Source: Sinohyriopsis cumingii
Taxonomy: Eukaryota; Mollusca; Bivalvia; Unionida; Unionidae
DNA: 64,000 bases
Assembly: GCA_028554795.2 (NCBI GenBank)
Contig: CM068828.1
Location: 8,999,314-9,063,313, forward strand
Direction: 5' to 3'
The stretch's first letter is position 1; every line of letters starts with the position of its first letter. Below, one piece after another: positions 24,399-37,157 of this stretch. The position numbers and the translations under genes were made by a program. The notes under the pieces were generated by a model. That model was not told the origin of the DNA. It worked only from the letters and a program-made list of their open reading frames with translations, and searched no databases.

Positions 24399-24639
24399 AT
24401 GGGATCAGAAGGGTTAACGGCCATCCTGCTTACGGTTAGTCTGGTGTGGATGTATACCTACGGGAACGACTATAAACGAATGCAGGACAGAAGTTATTAC
24501 AATTACAATATGAAACCTCATAGACCCCACCACAATGCACAGAGCTACAGCAGACCTATGAAGGACGTTTTGGCCCAGCTAAATAAAGTCTTAAAGGTTA
24601 CGAAGCAGATTGAATATTGCCTCGAGGATTTCGAGAGAA
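24399..24639 (+). CDS. C-type lectin-like gene 2, exon 1 (signal peptide and neck)
   Basis: First coding exon of the second lectin-like gene. The ATG at 24399 opens a leader (residues 1-22, hydrophobic core LTAILLTVSLVWMYTYG), then a basic, Tyr/His/Asn-rich stretch, then an amphipathic helix (MKDVLAQLNKVLKVTKQIEY) that could form a coiled coil, then one cysteine. It ends in phase 1 at GTAAGT, directly followed by a CT/CA microsatellite. A more upstream in-frame ATG at 24363 would put polar residues ahead of the leader, so I prefer 24399. A possible acceptor CTTGCAG just upstream suggests a separate 5' untranslated exon. Confidence 0.7.
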
Positions 24640-24644
24640 GTAAG

Positions 24645-24645
<1 letters not shown>

Positions 24646-24715
<70 letters not shown>

Positions 24716-24718
24716 ACA
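24646..24718. repeat. compound (CT)n(CA)n microsatellite
   Basis: About 22 CT units followed by 14 CA units, starting 6 bp after the splice donor of exon 1 of lectin gene 2. Length change here could influence donor use. Confidence 0.92.
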
Positions 24719-25508
24719 AGTTTGCTAAGGATGATTGCATACAATTACTTCACCTACTTGCACCGAATACAAAAGATAGACATGCACTTGATACACCCAT
24801 TTTCAACGTTTAATACGAGATCATCCAGAAACTTGAGTCCTAGAAGGCTCATCCTATTTTGTTATCATTGTTGTTCGAGTCCGGCCTTCCTGACTTAGCA
24901 AAACTTTTATACGCATATCGTGTTGCCATTCGTCCTGGTCACGTATTAAGCCGCACCAATGAAGGGACTACACACTTTCCATGTAAACTGGAAATTCAAA
25001 ATGCTGACTCTCCACAAGGTGCAGAGTAGAAAGCCATCTTCGTCAAACTGAATATTCCAAATCCGCTTGCGCACAATTTGATGAAAGCATCTGCACCAGC
25101 GAACTGAACAAGGATTTCTTTATTCGTCTGGAGAATGAAGCGTATAGCCTAGGTTATGTTATGTGGTTGCAAGCAGATTTTTAATTTTCCATTGGAATTG
25201 TCGGCAGTAACTAGGTAGACAAAGTCGGTGGACTCCTCCAACTCAGAAAACGTTTAAAGCTTTTGCTCTGAAGTTCTAATGTTAAAATATTCAGTAATGT
25301 GTTTTAGAACATTTCTATCTGCTTTGGCAACAAGTTCCATACCCTTACATTCGGACAATTTTTTTTAATTAAACACCTTGTTTTTTAAAGAGATCTGCAC
25401 ATTCCTTGAGTATATTTTTGATGTATAGGTTGTAGGTACGTGTTGCACTGAAAACACCGTTTCATTTAATCACGATTCCCATTCAAGAAAAGCTTTGCAT
25501 TGTGATGA

Positions 25509-25747
25509 ATGAGTGGCCGAGTGGTCTGAAGCGCTTACCGTTCCGGATCACTGCCATCTCACCTCTGTCTGCGTGGGTTCGTGTCTCAGGCCCGGCTAGC
25601 GTGGGTATGTGAGAAAGCCTGCCAGTAGCTTCTCGTGGGTCGGTGGTTCTTCCCAGGGTTTTCCAGGATTCTTCCTCCACCAGTTATACTGGCCGCCATG
25701 TATAGCCTATCTTGTGCTGCAAAATGGCGTTAAACACTACAACAACT
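25509..25747 (+). repeat. SINE-A copy
   Basis: Head TGAGTGGCCGAGTGGTCTGA, B box GTGGGTTCGTGTCTCAGG, body and tail GGCGTTAAACACTACAACAA. The AAC tail is short. Confidence 0.88.
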
Positions 25748-26010
25748 AGTAATTTTGCTTGTATGTACTGTTACTGAATGACCTTATGTACTGTACAGTA
25801 CTTTTAAAGCTTTCGGATTTTTAATACATTTTGGATATTAAAATATATTTGGTTCCTGATATAAAATAATAAATTCTTCCTTTCAAAGAGATCATGCAAA
25901 TCCTTATGTAAATAATATGTAATTTTCATATAAATAGTAAACTTCTATTGGCAGTCAAAGTGCCTGTCCTGGTTATATTACCTTCTCTACCCGCACGTAA
26001 AACGAATAAA

Positions 26011-26092
26011 TGCAAACACTATAGACCTTGATACAACTGCAAACACTATAGACCTTGGTACAACTTGAAACACTATAGACCTTGATCTGCCA
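26011..26092. repeat. 27-bp repeat, 3 units
   Basis: Three units with AAACACTATAGACCTTGATA. The last unit is truncated. Confidence 0.85.
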
Positions 26093-26864
26093 TTGCATAA
26101 TGTATTTTACTGATTACTCATACCGACCCGGAAAGATCTCGATCTGCCGGCGCACTACATGGTTGGATCCTTCTTATAAATAAGTTCATTGCGCATGAAT
26201 GCATTTGTAAGATTAATTGATTGTTGAAATTGTATGTTTTTATTTGAATACCTTCACACCACAAAAAAGCTAGCTTACAGTATTGGATTCATAGATTGGC
26301 AGTTCTCCAAAATTACCTACTTACTACAGTTTGAAACTAATTGTAGTTTTATTAGGCGTCATTAATTCTTAAACTCATCTGGTTGTATCTCTTCTCCTCC
26401 CGTTCTGATTGGAGGACTTTAATAAAACATCGTTGGCAAGCTATATGGTATACATACGATTTTACATTTTATCAATTAACCTCTTTTGAGAACATTTCCT
26501 GAAACCTTTTAAAAAAAGGGTATGAAAATTCGGCTTGTTATTGATTCCTTTTCTGCTCACCTTGATTTAATTTTATTGTTGTCTTGTAGGCTATGTATGT
26601 GATTGGTGTACAAGCATAAGGTTTTACTTTTCTTTCTCTGACCAAATTTTATGGAAAGTTTGGAAAAAATGTCGAATATATGAACGTGTTAGGAATTCAA
26701 CACCCCGTCCCGCTTATCTAATTGTTTATTGTTTTTGAAAGCTAGGTATGTCGTTGGTGTCGATGTGCAGTATGGTTTCACTGTGGCTCATTTTGGGGGT
26801 GTAAATTACATGACAAATTTTCGTGTTCAGTACTCATGCACTGATGTCAGGATTTACCATTCGA

Positions 26865-26912
26865 CAACTGAAAAATAGCGTTAAACCCTACAACAACACC
26901 ACTTAAATCTGT
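26865..26912 (+). repeat. isolated SINE-A/LINE type 3' tail
   Basis: CTGAAAAATAGCGTTAAACC then CTACAACAACACC, without any SINE head. Either a heavily 5'-truncated insertion or the 3' end of another element with the same tail. Confidence 0.6.
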
Positions 26913-26939
26913 AATAAAAATCTGTTTTAAAATAATTAA

Positions 26940-27750
26940 AGCAATTTTCATTATTCTCTTGCAAAATCTTAAATCTTACAACCCTTTAATATCTCAGATA
27001 TTACAAAAGGATGACGCGCTCTTAAAATCTGGGAAAAGTATTCTGCACTGCTGGCTACCTAGTCACATTTGTATGAAGGGTAATGAAAGGAAAGATAAAG
27101 GACCAAAGCTGCCCTGCGGTCACCCTTTTCGAATGGAACATTCTCTCTACCTACTGCAAATATTCTATAACTCTGCACCTTCGCCATACTTGGCAAAATA
27201 TGTGGAATATAAACTCCACAAACTTGCAAACATTAAACCCATAAATGGTGAAAACAAATCGAGGAGAAAATTTGGAAATTTTCATTTTGAGTACTAGACA
27301 TCCATACCCGACTCCTTGCATACCCCCTGAAGGGTGAGTATTGACCAGAGTTCCATACCCTACCAGTGTCCGCTGACAGAGGAACACATTCTTGTCGAAT
27401 GTGTCGACTACAACCCTGTGAGACATGAGTTTATCTTGAATTGCACAGGGAAACTGTACGATTATGTATCACCCCAGAAAATATTGATTATGTTGATGGA
27501 ATATGGTTTATATAACAAAATTTGAATATATTTTAAGGATTGTTTATTCGTTACCTTTATCTTCGATTTTATAATTTTAACATCTTTACGATTTACTTAT
27601 TATCTTCATGTAAGTGATGTTTACATTTATTTAGAAGGGCTTATCTCCCTAAATGTTTGTGCAATTTATTTTTGCATTTATCAAATTGTATCTTTAATCG
27701 ACACCATATAGCCACTGTTGTGCTACAGTGCCTTAAAACGCTACTTCGTA
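26940..27750 (+). mobile_element. non-LTR retrotransposon (Jockey-like) 3' end, decayed
   Basis: One reading frame (26959-27525, with stops near 27297 and 27330) encodes the end of a LINE ORF2. It has an RNase H C-terminal motif HCWLPSHICMKGNERKD, matching W-PSH-G--GNE-AD, then a C-terminal cysteine region CPLTEEHILVECVDYNPVRH and a tail ending YGLYNKI. This layout is typical of Jockey/I-group elements. The 3' untranslated end near 27700-27745 resembles the SINE-A tail. Reverse transcriptase and endonuclease domains are absent, so this is a 5'-truncated dead copy. Confidence 0.75.
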
Positions 27751-27774
27751 ATGCACACATGTAAGAACGTGAAA

Positions 27775-28250
27775 CCAACAACGAACGATATATTTCCCTA
27801 TAATACAAACTGAAAATTCAAAGACATAAATTTCAGATAATCCAAAATGTCCCATCACAGTCCAAAAATAATGTTCTGAATCAATAGCACTGAATGTCCT
27901 GATATAACACAATGATACAATCTCGAACGTTTTTGAATGAGTTCACAAACATCCAAAGCAATGTATAAATCCAAAAGTCAGAGCACTTTAGTAATTCCAA
28001 TGAATATTTAAAATAATTCCTCTCAAACTTTGTCCCATTTCAACAACACAACTGCGGACTCTTATCATAAGTTGATTCACACAGACTGATCTACAACAGG
28101 AATGAGATATTTGTTCTCAAATCCCTATTTATACACATTTTCACGTGAGCTATATCATAACAGGATATACAACGATCCAACTGAAACTCCCAGTCTTATT
28201 GCTTATTGTAAATAAGACTTTCCTTGAACTCAAATGCTACGTAAACTTTG
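27775..28250 (-). repeat. LTR-like promoter/poly(A) module, minus strand
   Basis: Resembles the sequences at 29740, 38740 and 50160. Read on the minus strand there is GTGTATAAATAGGGATTTGA (a TATA box) followed by a leader region, ending in TTATAGGGAAATATATCG. No coding region is attached. It may be a solo LTR or another terminal repeat; the assignment is tentative. Confidence 0.3.
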
Positions 28251-28254
28251 TTTA

Positions 28255-28596
28255 TGCGCGCGCGTGTGTGTATGTGTGTGTGTGATTTTGATTTTTAAGG
28301 TAACGTAACTTTAAATTTTGTTCGTCCTATCGCTACGATGTCTGCAGTGTGACAGTTTATAGTGATGTCTAGCACTAGTGCATCATGCCGCAGACATGTA
28401 GCATCATGTCCCACTCAGTCACATTATCCTGACACCAGGCCGACCAGACCTAATACTAACCTCTTATTGCTGAGTGCCAAGCGAGGCAGCTGCAACTACC
28501 ATTTTGTACGTGTTTAGTATGATTTGGCCTTGGTTCGAACATGTGACCTCGAGCATCCGAGGCGGGCTCTAACCACTTAGGTCACAGGAGCGGTCC
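28255..28596 (-). repeat. full-length SINE-B, minus strand
   Basis: On the minus strand: head GGACCGCTCCTGTGACCTAA, degenerate B box, the core with AGGATAATGTGACTGAGTGG, and the tail AAAAATCAAAATCACACACA. It directly abuts the LTR-like piece to its left. Confidence 0.88.
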
Positions 28597-29739
28597 TGTT
28601 TACAAGTAACCATAATCCAAAGTACAAACTTACAATCATGGTACAATATGTAAATACACAACATATGTTAAATGTACATAAAATACACACATTCTAATTC
28701 ATCACCTTCTTACGTCAAACAATGGATTTGACAGTACTCGTTATAGTATCATATAATGTTGTACCGTTTCCACCACTGTAAAATCCATACGTCAAGTATT
28801 GCCACTTCTTAGTGTAATGGTCACAGCAGATCCTTATAAAAGGCTAAACACTGTATTTAAATCATCCATTTAGCTAATTATTAAATCCGTAAATGTAAAA
28901 TATTTCCTGTAAATATCACTTCGCAAATGTAAAACAATTTTTAACAGAACATGTAAAACAATTTTTAACAGGAAACGTAATAAACACTCGCACATATAAT
29001 AATAAGGACTATAAATGTTCAACCAGGAATGTGATAAACTTCATCGGTTAATGCAATAATTCCATTTACAGTAAACATAAAAAATTTACCCCACGTTCAG
29101 TAATATTAAGAGCGTTATGCAACATTGACGTTGCTTCAATACATTTACACCTTTCCCAGCCGTTGCTGCGGAGTTTCTTAAAGTGTTTTGTTTAACTCGT
29201 GGAATTGTTCCGGTTTCTAGCCTACCTCAGCAGATCGTCTTTGCGTGTTAGTCCGTGTAATATCTATGTGCGGTTAGTTGTATTGGACTCGTTCACGGCT
29301 TCATTCCCCTAAGATTTCATGAATTCGTGTTCGGTTTTTGTAAATGAATGTAACTGGCCCAGATTTAATAATAAATGCATGTTTCATCAAAGAGATATGA
29401 AGAAAATATGATGGTCAGAACTGCCCAGGTTAGGGTGGGCTGATATATAATTGAAAATTCACGTTTGAGAAAATAGAACATAGCCTAGATATTGTACGTA
29501 ATAGTTAAGAGGTGATAGATTATGAGATATTGGACTGTAAAACAGTTGTTCACGACAGGGAATCAACACAATCATAAAAGAATGGACTGTAGAAATCATT
29601 TTCAAGACACGGAATCAACCTATGCATAGCAGCTGATTATGCAAAAGAATATTAAGAAAAATTTCCGGTCGAGTTGGGGTATCATCTTTTAACAAGATTG
29701 TTACGACTCTTGTGGTCCTAAAGTAAGTAAAAGAAAAAT
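28597..29739. other. intronic sequence without recognised features
   Basis: AT-rich. It contains a two-copy 21-bp repeat (GTAAAACAATTTTTAACAG at 28929-28972) and nothing else that I can support. Confidence 0.4.
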
Positions 29740-30240
29740 CGAAACCAACAAGTTTAGTAAAAATTCAACAAATAATTTATTTTCCTATAAGAAAAAGTGA
29801 AAATTTAAAAGGAACTTACAGTATTGTAGATTCAATCACCAATAGTCCTGAAGATTCTATCACAAGTCCAACAGTAGAGTCTTCTGAATGAATTCCCGTT
29901 GTTTTGCGAATGAATTCAATCTTGAATGCGCCGATGTACCAATAGCCTGGAATGTGCCCATGTGCCAACAATATTGATGTATCACAACGATATAATCCAG
30001 AATGTTATTGAGTGAATTCATAATAATCCCCCAAAAGTGATTTAGTCCAGAAAGAATAACCAGCATTTTGTAGTTCCGAGGAACGATTTAAATCAATAAA
30101 CCCTCTCAAATTATAAATGAACACAACTTAAAGACTGATTTCAATTGACAGATGTTAAAATAGGAACGAAGTATACTTGTTAACTTCAAACTTATGCACA
30201 GGCTGTCACCTGACTTTCGAAACAACAAAATGCCCCGAAC
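29740..30240 (-). repeat. LTR-like module, minus strand
   Basis: The left end, CAACAAATAATTTATTTTCC at about 29765-29785, is shared with 38775-38797. On the minus strand it reads GGAAAATAAATTATTTGTTG, an AATAAA-bearing terminus similar to 50842-50865. The extent to the right is a guess. Confidence 0.3.
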
Positions 30241-30250
30241 ATAAAGTCAT

Positions 30251-30408
30251 TGGCTGTAAATCATCTGCATTACATTAAGGCGCCATGGTCTTGGCTGTAA
30301 ATCATCTTATTACATTTTGATGTTATGTCCCTGGCTCTAAATCAACTTATTGCATTAAGATGTCTTGACGTTGACCGTAAATGAACTTATTACATTAAGA
30401 TATTTACC
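30251..30408. repeat. about 42-bp repeat, 4 diverged units
   Basis: Four units with GGCTGTAAATCATCTTATTA and CATTAAGATGT. Confidence 0.75.
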
Positions 30409-30749
30409 ATTAACCCTGTAGTAAAACAAGGTCTGCTTAATTTCTTTACATAATATACCTCGCATTTACAATGTCTATTTTTCATTTCCAAATTATGTCA
30501 CCTAAGCCGAAATTGAATACCCCTCTAGTGTGACGTGAATACCCCTTTAGTGCGACGTGAAGTCTACCTCGAAATTTGAAGACTTTGTAACTCTGATGAC
30601 ATCGAGTTTCACTCCAAAGTTGGCTCTTTTGCACAAAATTATAAATGAAAAGTGAATCTTTCGAAATACGGAATGGGAATGCTTATGTTGGCGTGAATCG
30701 GTTTCATTGATGCATTCAGCATTTTACATATGTAGATATCTCATTCAGA

Positions 30750-32285
30750 ATATTCTATGTGATGGAGGCATACAGTTCAATATATTCTATATGACTGAGG
30801 CATACAGTTCAATATATCCATATGAGGGAAGCATACAGTTCAAAATAATCCATATAATGGAGGCATACAGTTCAATATATCTATATACTGGAGGCATACA
30901 GTTTAATATATCCATATATGAAGCATACAGTTTAATATATTCTATATGATGGAGGCATACAGTTCACTATATTCTATATGATGATAGAGGCATAGAGTTC
31001 AATATATTCTATATGATGGAGGCATACAGTTCACTATATTCTATATGATGGAGGCATAGAGTTCAATATATTCTATATGATGGAGGCATACAGTTCAATC
31101 TATTCCATATGATGAAGGCATACAGTTCAATATATTCTATATGATAGAGACATACATGTTCAATATATTCTTTGTGATGGAGGCATACAGTTCAATATAT
31201 TCTATATGATGGAGGCATACAGTTCAATATATTATATATGATGGAGGCATACAGTTCACTATATTCTATATGATGGAGGCATACAGTTCAATCTATTCCA
31301 TATGATGGAGTTTTCAGTATATTCATATGATGGAGGCATACAGTTCAATATATTCTATATGATGGAGGCATACAGTTCACTATATTCTATATGATGGAGG
31401 CATACAGTTCACTATATTCTATATGATGGAGGCATACAGTTCAATCTATTCCATATGATGGAGGCATACAGTTCAATATATTCTATATGATGGAGGCATA
31501 CAGTTCAATATATTCTATATGATGGAGGCATACAGTTCAATATATTATATATGATGGAGTTTTTCAATATATCCATATGATGGAGGCATACAGTTCAATA
31601 TATCTATATGATGGAGGCAGGTATCGTATTCACTGTATTCCATATGATGCATGAATCTAATTCACTTCATTCCATATGATGCATGAATCTTATTCACTAC
31701 ATTCCATATGATGCATGTATCTTATTCACTGCATTCCATATGATGCAGGTATCTTATTCACTGCATTCCATATGACGCAGGTATCTTATTCACTGCATTC
31801 CATATGATGCATGTATCTAATTCACTTCATTCCATATGATGCATGAATCTTATTCACTACATTCCATATGATGCATGTATCTTATTCACTGCATTCCATA
31901 TGATGCAGGTATCTTATTCATTGCATTCCATATGACGCAGGTATCTTATTCACTGCATTCCATATGATGCAGGTATCTTATTCACTGCATTCCATATGAT
32001 GCATGTATCTTATTCACTGCATTTCATATGATACATGAATCTTATTCACTGTATTCCATATGACGCATGTATCTTATTTACCGTATTCCATATGACGCAG
32101 GTATCTTATTTACCGTATTCCATATGACGCAGGTATCTTATTTACCGTATTCCATATGACGCAGGTATCTTATTTACCGTATTCCATATGACGCAGGGAT
32201 CTTATTTACCGTATTCCATATGACGCAGGTATCTTATTTACCGTATTCCATATGACGCAGGGACCATATGGTGTTGGCATCTTAT
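30750..32285. repeat. 32-bp minisatellite, two subfamilies, about 48 units
   Basis: Units of 31-32 bp. To about 31615 the unit is GATGGAGGCATACAGTTCAA with TATATTCTATAT. After that the array switches abruptly to GATGCAGGTATCTTATTCAC with TGCATTCCATAT. The two consensus units align (GATG-AGG-AT...TTC...ATTC-ATAT), so this is one array with two homogenised variants. The last eight units form a third, CG-containing variant (CATATGACGCAGG). Confidence 0.92.
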
Positions 32286-32289
32286 TCCA

Positions 32290-32745
32290 CTGATGAAATC
32301 ACGAAATAGCTACTTGCCAAAAATGTAAATGGTGACCAAAAACGTTTGAGTGAGATTGTCACAGGTGATGTAACATGGATTTACTTTTTTGAACTCGATT
32401 GGAGAGAAAATAATAACATTTGGATCGGAAAAAAACTACTACAAATCGTTTGACGTAGTCGCACTGTCCGGACACCTTTGCACGCTTTAACGCTTTATTA
32501 TGTGATGCAAAAGGCAGTTATATATGCTTGACTGCTAGCTACACTGTACATCTGTATGCCTCCAAAGATTTGATAAATGTGGGGGAACACTACCGAACCA
32601 CTCGTCCGTGCCACCATAAACTAGACAACTACCTATTCCATAACAGCGCACCGGCGCATAAATCCGCACCCTTGACAGACTGCGTGAAGGAACACAGCAT
32701 CCAGACTTGGCCACATCCTCCATAAAGTCCTGGTTTAGCTTCGTG
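32290..32745 (+). mobile_element. mariner transposase fragment, decayed
   Basis: Frameshifted remnant of a Tc1/mariner DDE transposase. Visible motifs are VTGDVTWIYFFELDWRENN (first catalytic Asp in the GDETW position) at about 32349-32405, and LFHNSAPAHKSAP then VKEHSIQTWPHPP at 32633-32725, matching HDNAPAHKS and HPPYSPDLAP. In the second motif the catalytic Asp is replaced (H-N-S). No intact frame or terminal inverted repeats were found. Confidence 0.75.
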
Positions 32746-33253
32746 ATTTTCCGTAATTAAAGATTCTCTAAGAGCCGGATGATTTGAAATCCGACTTACG
32801 GTTACAGCCGCAGTATTCTAGTTTATGAATAGCACGATCAAAGGTAAATATAAATTGGTATTTAATAATTGAATATTTAGATTGAGTCGATGCGTGGAAA
32901 ATATTTCTGAGATAATTGTTAGCTAATAAAAACGTTGTTTTTCAACACAGTAATATTCAAAACTTTATAAATATCCATCGTATATGGGCTGTTGAGCCTT
33001 TTGTCCCCAGATTTCTTTATCTTTTTTATCGTTGCGATTTTTCATATTTCTCTTTCAGATACTGTTTACCTGAAAACGGTCGGTCACAATAAGCCTGCAG
33101 ATCGATGTTTAAGCTTCAGCTGCTGTCAAAATAAATCAGAATCGAAATATCACCTGAAGACTTGATCCGTGATATCCTGGTTGCATTGTGACTTAAAAGT
33201 TAAAGGAGAGGACGTTGCTATCAAGGTTTTAAACTTTGATTTTTCTATTTAAG

Positions 33254-33445
33254 GTACATGTCCTGAGGGGTACCATATGTACACCGGATCGGAAGGCCCA
33301 TTTTGCTACGACTTAAGAGAAGAACCTTGTGCGAACTGGATCACGGCCCGGGAATTTTGTAAATCGGAAGGCGGGGATCTCGTTGTGTTCAATGAAGAGA
33401 ATTTCGAGTATTTTCGGCAGAAAATTTTCACCGTATTAACTGACG
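33254..33445 (+). CDS. C-type lectin-like gene 2, exon 2 (N-terminal half of CTLD)
   Basis: 64 codons between a TTTAAG acceptor and a GTACGT donor, phase 1 on both sides, the same size as exon 2 of gene 1. It encodes TCPEGYHMYTGSEGPFCYD, then CANWITAREFCKSEGGDLVV, the CTLD start with the early cysteine pair, the W-A-C helix and GGDL. Residues shared with gene 1 in the same order show that the pair arose by tandem duplication. Confidence 0.9.
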
Positions 33446-34691
33446 GTACGTCTTTATTCCGTTGTAACATCTTAGTCAATCCCAGCAAAAACCCCTAGAA
33501 AACCTCAAATATCCGTGCTTTATGACGTGTATGAACATAATGTCTTTTCTGTTGACATAATCAAGTTATGCCTTACATAATGATGTTGGAATTTAACTTC
33601 TGCCATTGCTAAATCGTGAACAGTGTCCACAAAACATTTAAAAGGTATTCTGTGAAGAAAAATTAGTTTCTAGAGGGAATTCATCGCATAAATTCGATAC
33701 ATTACTCCAAGCTTTGTCGGGATTGGCTGTGATGTTGTAATTTTAATTCAAAACGTACATTTATATGCACCACTCTCACTCTCTCTCTCTCTCTCACACA
33801 CTATACCAATGACAACGAGGCAATGATAATTGTCATTTTCACTTTACAATGAACAATTTCTTCATCAACTGCCAAAGTTGGACACAGTACCCCATAAACC
33901 AAGGTAGAACGAAGGTTAATTGGTATCATTAGAAATGTTACGTAAGTTGCATAACGTAGGGGGCAAGATGTTGGGAATCATTTTTGATGCGTCTTTCGCG
34001 GATTTATTAAAGGTCAAAGATCAAGGTCTCCTTCAGTGTGATAGTTATCTCAATTCTAAAGTCCACCACCGGTTTCAAACCTCCAGTCGTACAGGAAGTT
34101 ACCTAAAGTTGCTCTTAGAAGGAAACTGGTCATATTTCCAGTAGGGAGTGTTGAGATCAAATGTCAAAGATCTCACATGGTCGCAATGCTTCTAAAAATG
34201 CGTAAAGATCATGAGATGCAGTAGCCACTTTCATGGCGGCAATGGCGACGGCTTTAACAACATTGACGTTTTGCGTTCTAGGTTTTGAAAATAATACTCA
34301 TTTTATGCATTGAAATGAATTCTCTAATATCATTGGTCTGAAGTTGCTAGTTCCAGTTTTTCGATGGTGAAAAATGTTAATGATCTTCGAATGTTTGAAA
34401 GTCGCATATCTCTCGTCAGTTGCCTTATTCAAGCTAACTTTAGGATAATAATCCTGTATTTTTAAAGCTAATACAATGATATGCGAGGGGTTGCTATATT
34501 GTGTATGTTGCCTACTCCAATTTATCATCAATCCTGTTAAAGTTTCGTTTGAAAGTATGGTTAGGTCCGATTTAGGGGTTATACCGACAAACGTACAGAC
34601 ACTGACGAGACACTGGGTTCCGCATAACACTTGCTTTCAAATTTTCGAAACATGAAAGGGTTACACTATGGAATAAGCAATTTATTTCTTC

Positions 34692-35021
34692 GACCGCTCC
34701 CGTGACCTAGCGGTTAGAGCGTCCGCCTCGAATGCGGGAGGTCGTGGGTTAGATCTCCGGCCGAGTTATATCAAAGACTTATAAAAATGATACTAACAGC
34801 TGCCTTGCTAGGCGCTCATCATTAAGAGGTTAAGTGTTGGGACTGGTCGGCCTGGTGTCAGGATAATGTGACTGGGTGAGACATCATGCTACATGTCTGC
34901 GGCATGATGCCCCAGTACTAGAAATCACTATAAACTGCCATACTGCAGACATAGTAGCGATATGACTGAAACAAGTTAAAGCTACGTTAAAAATCCAAAT
35001 CTCACACACACACACACACAC
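34692..35021 (+). repeat. full-length SINE-B
   Basis: Complete head GACCGCTCCCGTGACCTAGC with GGTTAGAGCGTCCGCCTCGA, degenerate B box (GTGGGTTAGATCTCCGG), full core, tail AAATCTCACACA with (CA)n. Flanks TTATTTCTTC (left) and TCATTTCTTG (right) look like a 10-bp target duplication with two changes. Confidence 0.9.
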
Positions 35022-35936
35022 TCATTTCTTGGCTTTATACTCTTGAAAAATTCATTTTTATATAAATTTAATCAGTTTCCATGCCAGCACATTTCCGTAC
35101 TTCTCAGTTTTTTTTTTTCGTCTTTGTTTTAAGCAATATCTTGGGAAGTATATCAAAAATGGTCTTCTAGCTGAAACTTTTGAATTGATATGACAAATTA
35201 CTATTTTACCAGTAATTCATGTAACTGCCTAGGCATTATTTTCTATTTAAGACGTGCAGTTATGTTTGTGCGTATGTTTGAATAGTTAATCGGTGATATA
35301 ATTTTAAATAAAGTTTTTGATTCGTGGTCTTTAATTTCTAAATTTTAATTAAGTTGTTCCCTTCATTCTGAAGTCTATAGATCCAAAAATGTCAAGACAA
35401 GAGGCCAAAGGCAGGAACTCGACCTATTGACAGAACAGCTCTGTAAGAGGTTACTGGCAATCACATAAGCACATAAAAGATTAATCCGATTTGAAACAAT
35501 AGCTTATCTAGCTAGCGAGAAGTGGCAAAATCCATTATCATCAAAGATATTTAAGACAGATTGATAAATTTAGTATCAGCCACTGTTTCTTATGAGGAAA
35601 CATAGAAATCTAACGCTGATGTTAAAAAGAGGCCGTAAATCGATTGTTTACTTTGTGCGGTTTAAAGCTGCCTGGAAAATACTTAATCAGTGTATTGTTA
35701 GCTTGACGCTAAGTAAAATAATTATCTTTTCTTGCACGAATCCTGCAGATAGTCGCAATCGCTGAATCTTCTTGCAGTTACAATGTGCATAATGTTTTTA
35801 AGCCTCAATTGGCTGCCGTACTTTTGCTCGATGATGAAGAGGCATTGATACGACAGTAATGTTGGAGGAAATAAAAAGCTAGACATCGTTGTTGATTACA
35901 CAAAGCGATCAGACCAACAGTGTACATCATACATCA

Positions 35937-36052
35937 TGACAGGAATGATCTACCTCAGACATTGACAGGATGGATCTACCTCAGACATCATGACATGATG
36001 TATCTACCTCAGACATTAATGATAGGATGGATCTACCTCAGACATTAATGAC
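35937..36052. repeat. 28-bp repeat, 4 units
   Basis: Four units with GGATGGATCTACCTCAGACA. Confidence 0.85.
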
Positions 36053-37063
36053 AAGCCCAGCTGAACTGCGATTTCGCTGATGTCATCAAGAAACGAAGTT
36101 TGCTGTTCTACAGAAATAAATACATTTAGTCGGTTGCATAATTGTGTTCAGTGCGAAGAATCATAACAAGACAAGTCTGTCACACAGCAGGTCTCTGTGC
36201 AGCGTCAATTACTGAACTGCAAAATGTTAAGTCTCTTGTTAAACTGTACTGAACATTTTTTGGTTTCCTGTCTGGCTTCACGTATGCAGGGAATTGTTTT
36301 AAACATGAACGGTCGCGGCAGCGAACCTGTGTGAGAGGTGAGACGAACATAAGCAACGGACCTACACAACTATACCACAATCGAAGAAGCGGACACATGG
36401 ATGGTCTAACTCCCAAAAAGTATCTATATTCACTTCACGAATTAGTCGATATAATGGTTCTTGTTCTCGTATTAATCTTAAGGCAGTATTACTAACACAA
36501 TAATTTTTTACTGTAAAGACATACATGCATACCGGTCGTGAAAGCAAGCTACGAATAATGTTGCAGCCCAATTAATGCGATTGAAACAAGCGAGTTGTGT
36601 TTCCACAGACCTCATTATGTGATAGAATGTTCAAGTGTACCCTTAGTAAAAAATATCTTTGAATATTTTGCAGGAAGATGAGAAAGGGCATTAAAATCTT
36701 ACCTGTAGCATGGCAATAGGAAATGTAGGAGATGGCGTCAACAACGTGGCAAGATGTCCCATCTCTGAACAGCAAGGCAAAGAAAATTATGATTGTCTTG
36801 AAGAACGTTTCTGGTGGGATGGGGTGGGGTGGTGGTGGAGGATGATGGTGATGTTACAATTAGATCACAAGCTTCTCCAGAGGGGCTGCACTTATTGGCA
36901 TTAAATTTGCTTCTAGAAGCACCAAACTTGAATACGGGTGTACGGCTACGTTCTGGATTTCCATGTATTATGGATGGCTGAGATTTGAGGATTTTCATAC
37001 GAGGTCTGATTTTGGCTAGGACGTCAAAGAATTTTAGGCATACGTCTTGCACTGACACAATGC

Positions 37064-37157
37064 TATTCCGGTCAATGTCATCAGTGAATGTCAAGATTCC
37101 GGTCAATGTCGTCAGTGTATGTCATGATTCCGGTCAGTGATACCAGTGTATGTCATG
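37064..37157. repeat. 31-bp repeat, 3 units
   Basis: Three units with ATTCCGGTCAATGTC and CAGTGTATGTCA. Confidence 0.85.

Larger units (their letters stand above)
24640..33253 (+). other. intron 1 of C-type lectin gene 2
   Basis: An 8.6-kb intron with GTAAGT donor and TTTAAG acceptor. It carries a microsatellite, SINEs of both families, a LINE 3' end, LTR-like pieces, two related 32-bp arrays and a mariner fragment, each listed separately. Confidence 0.6.
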
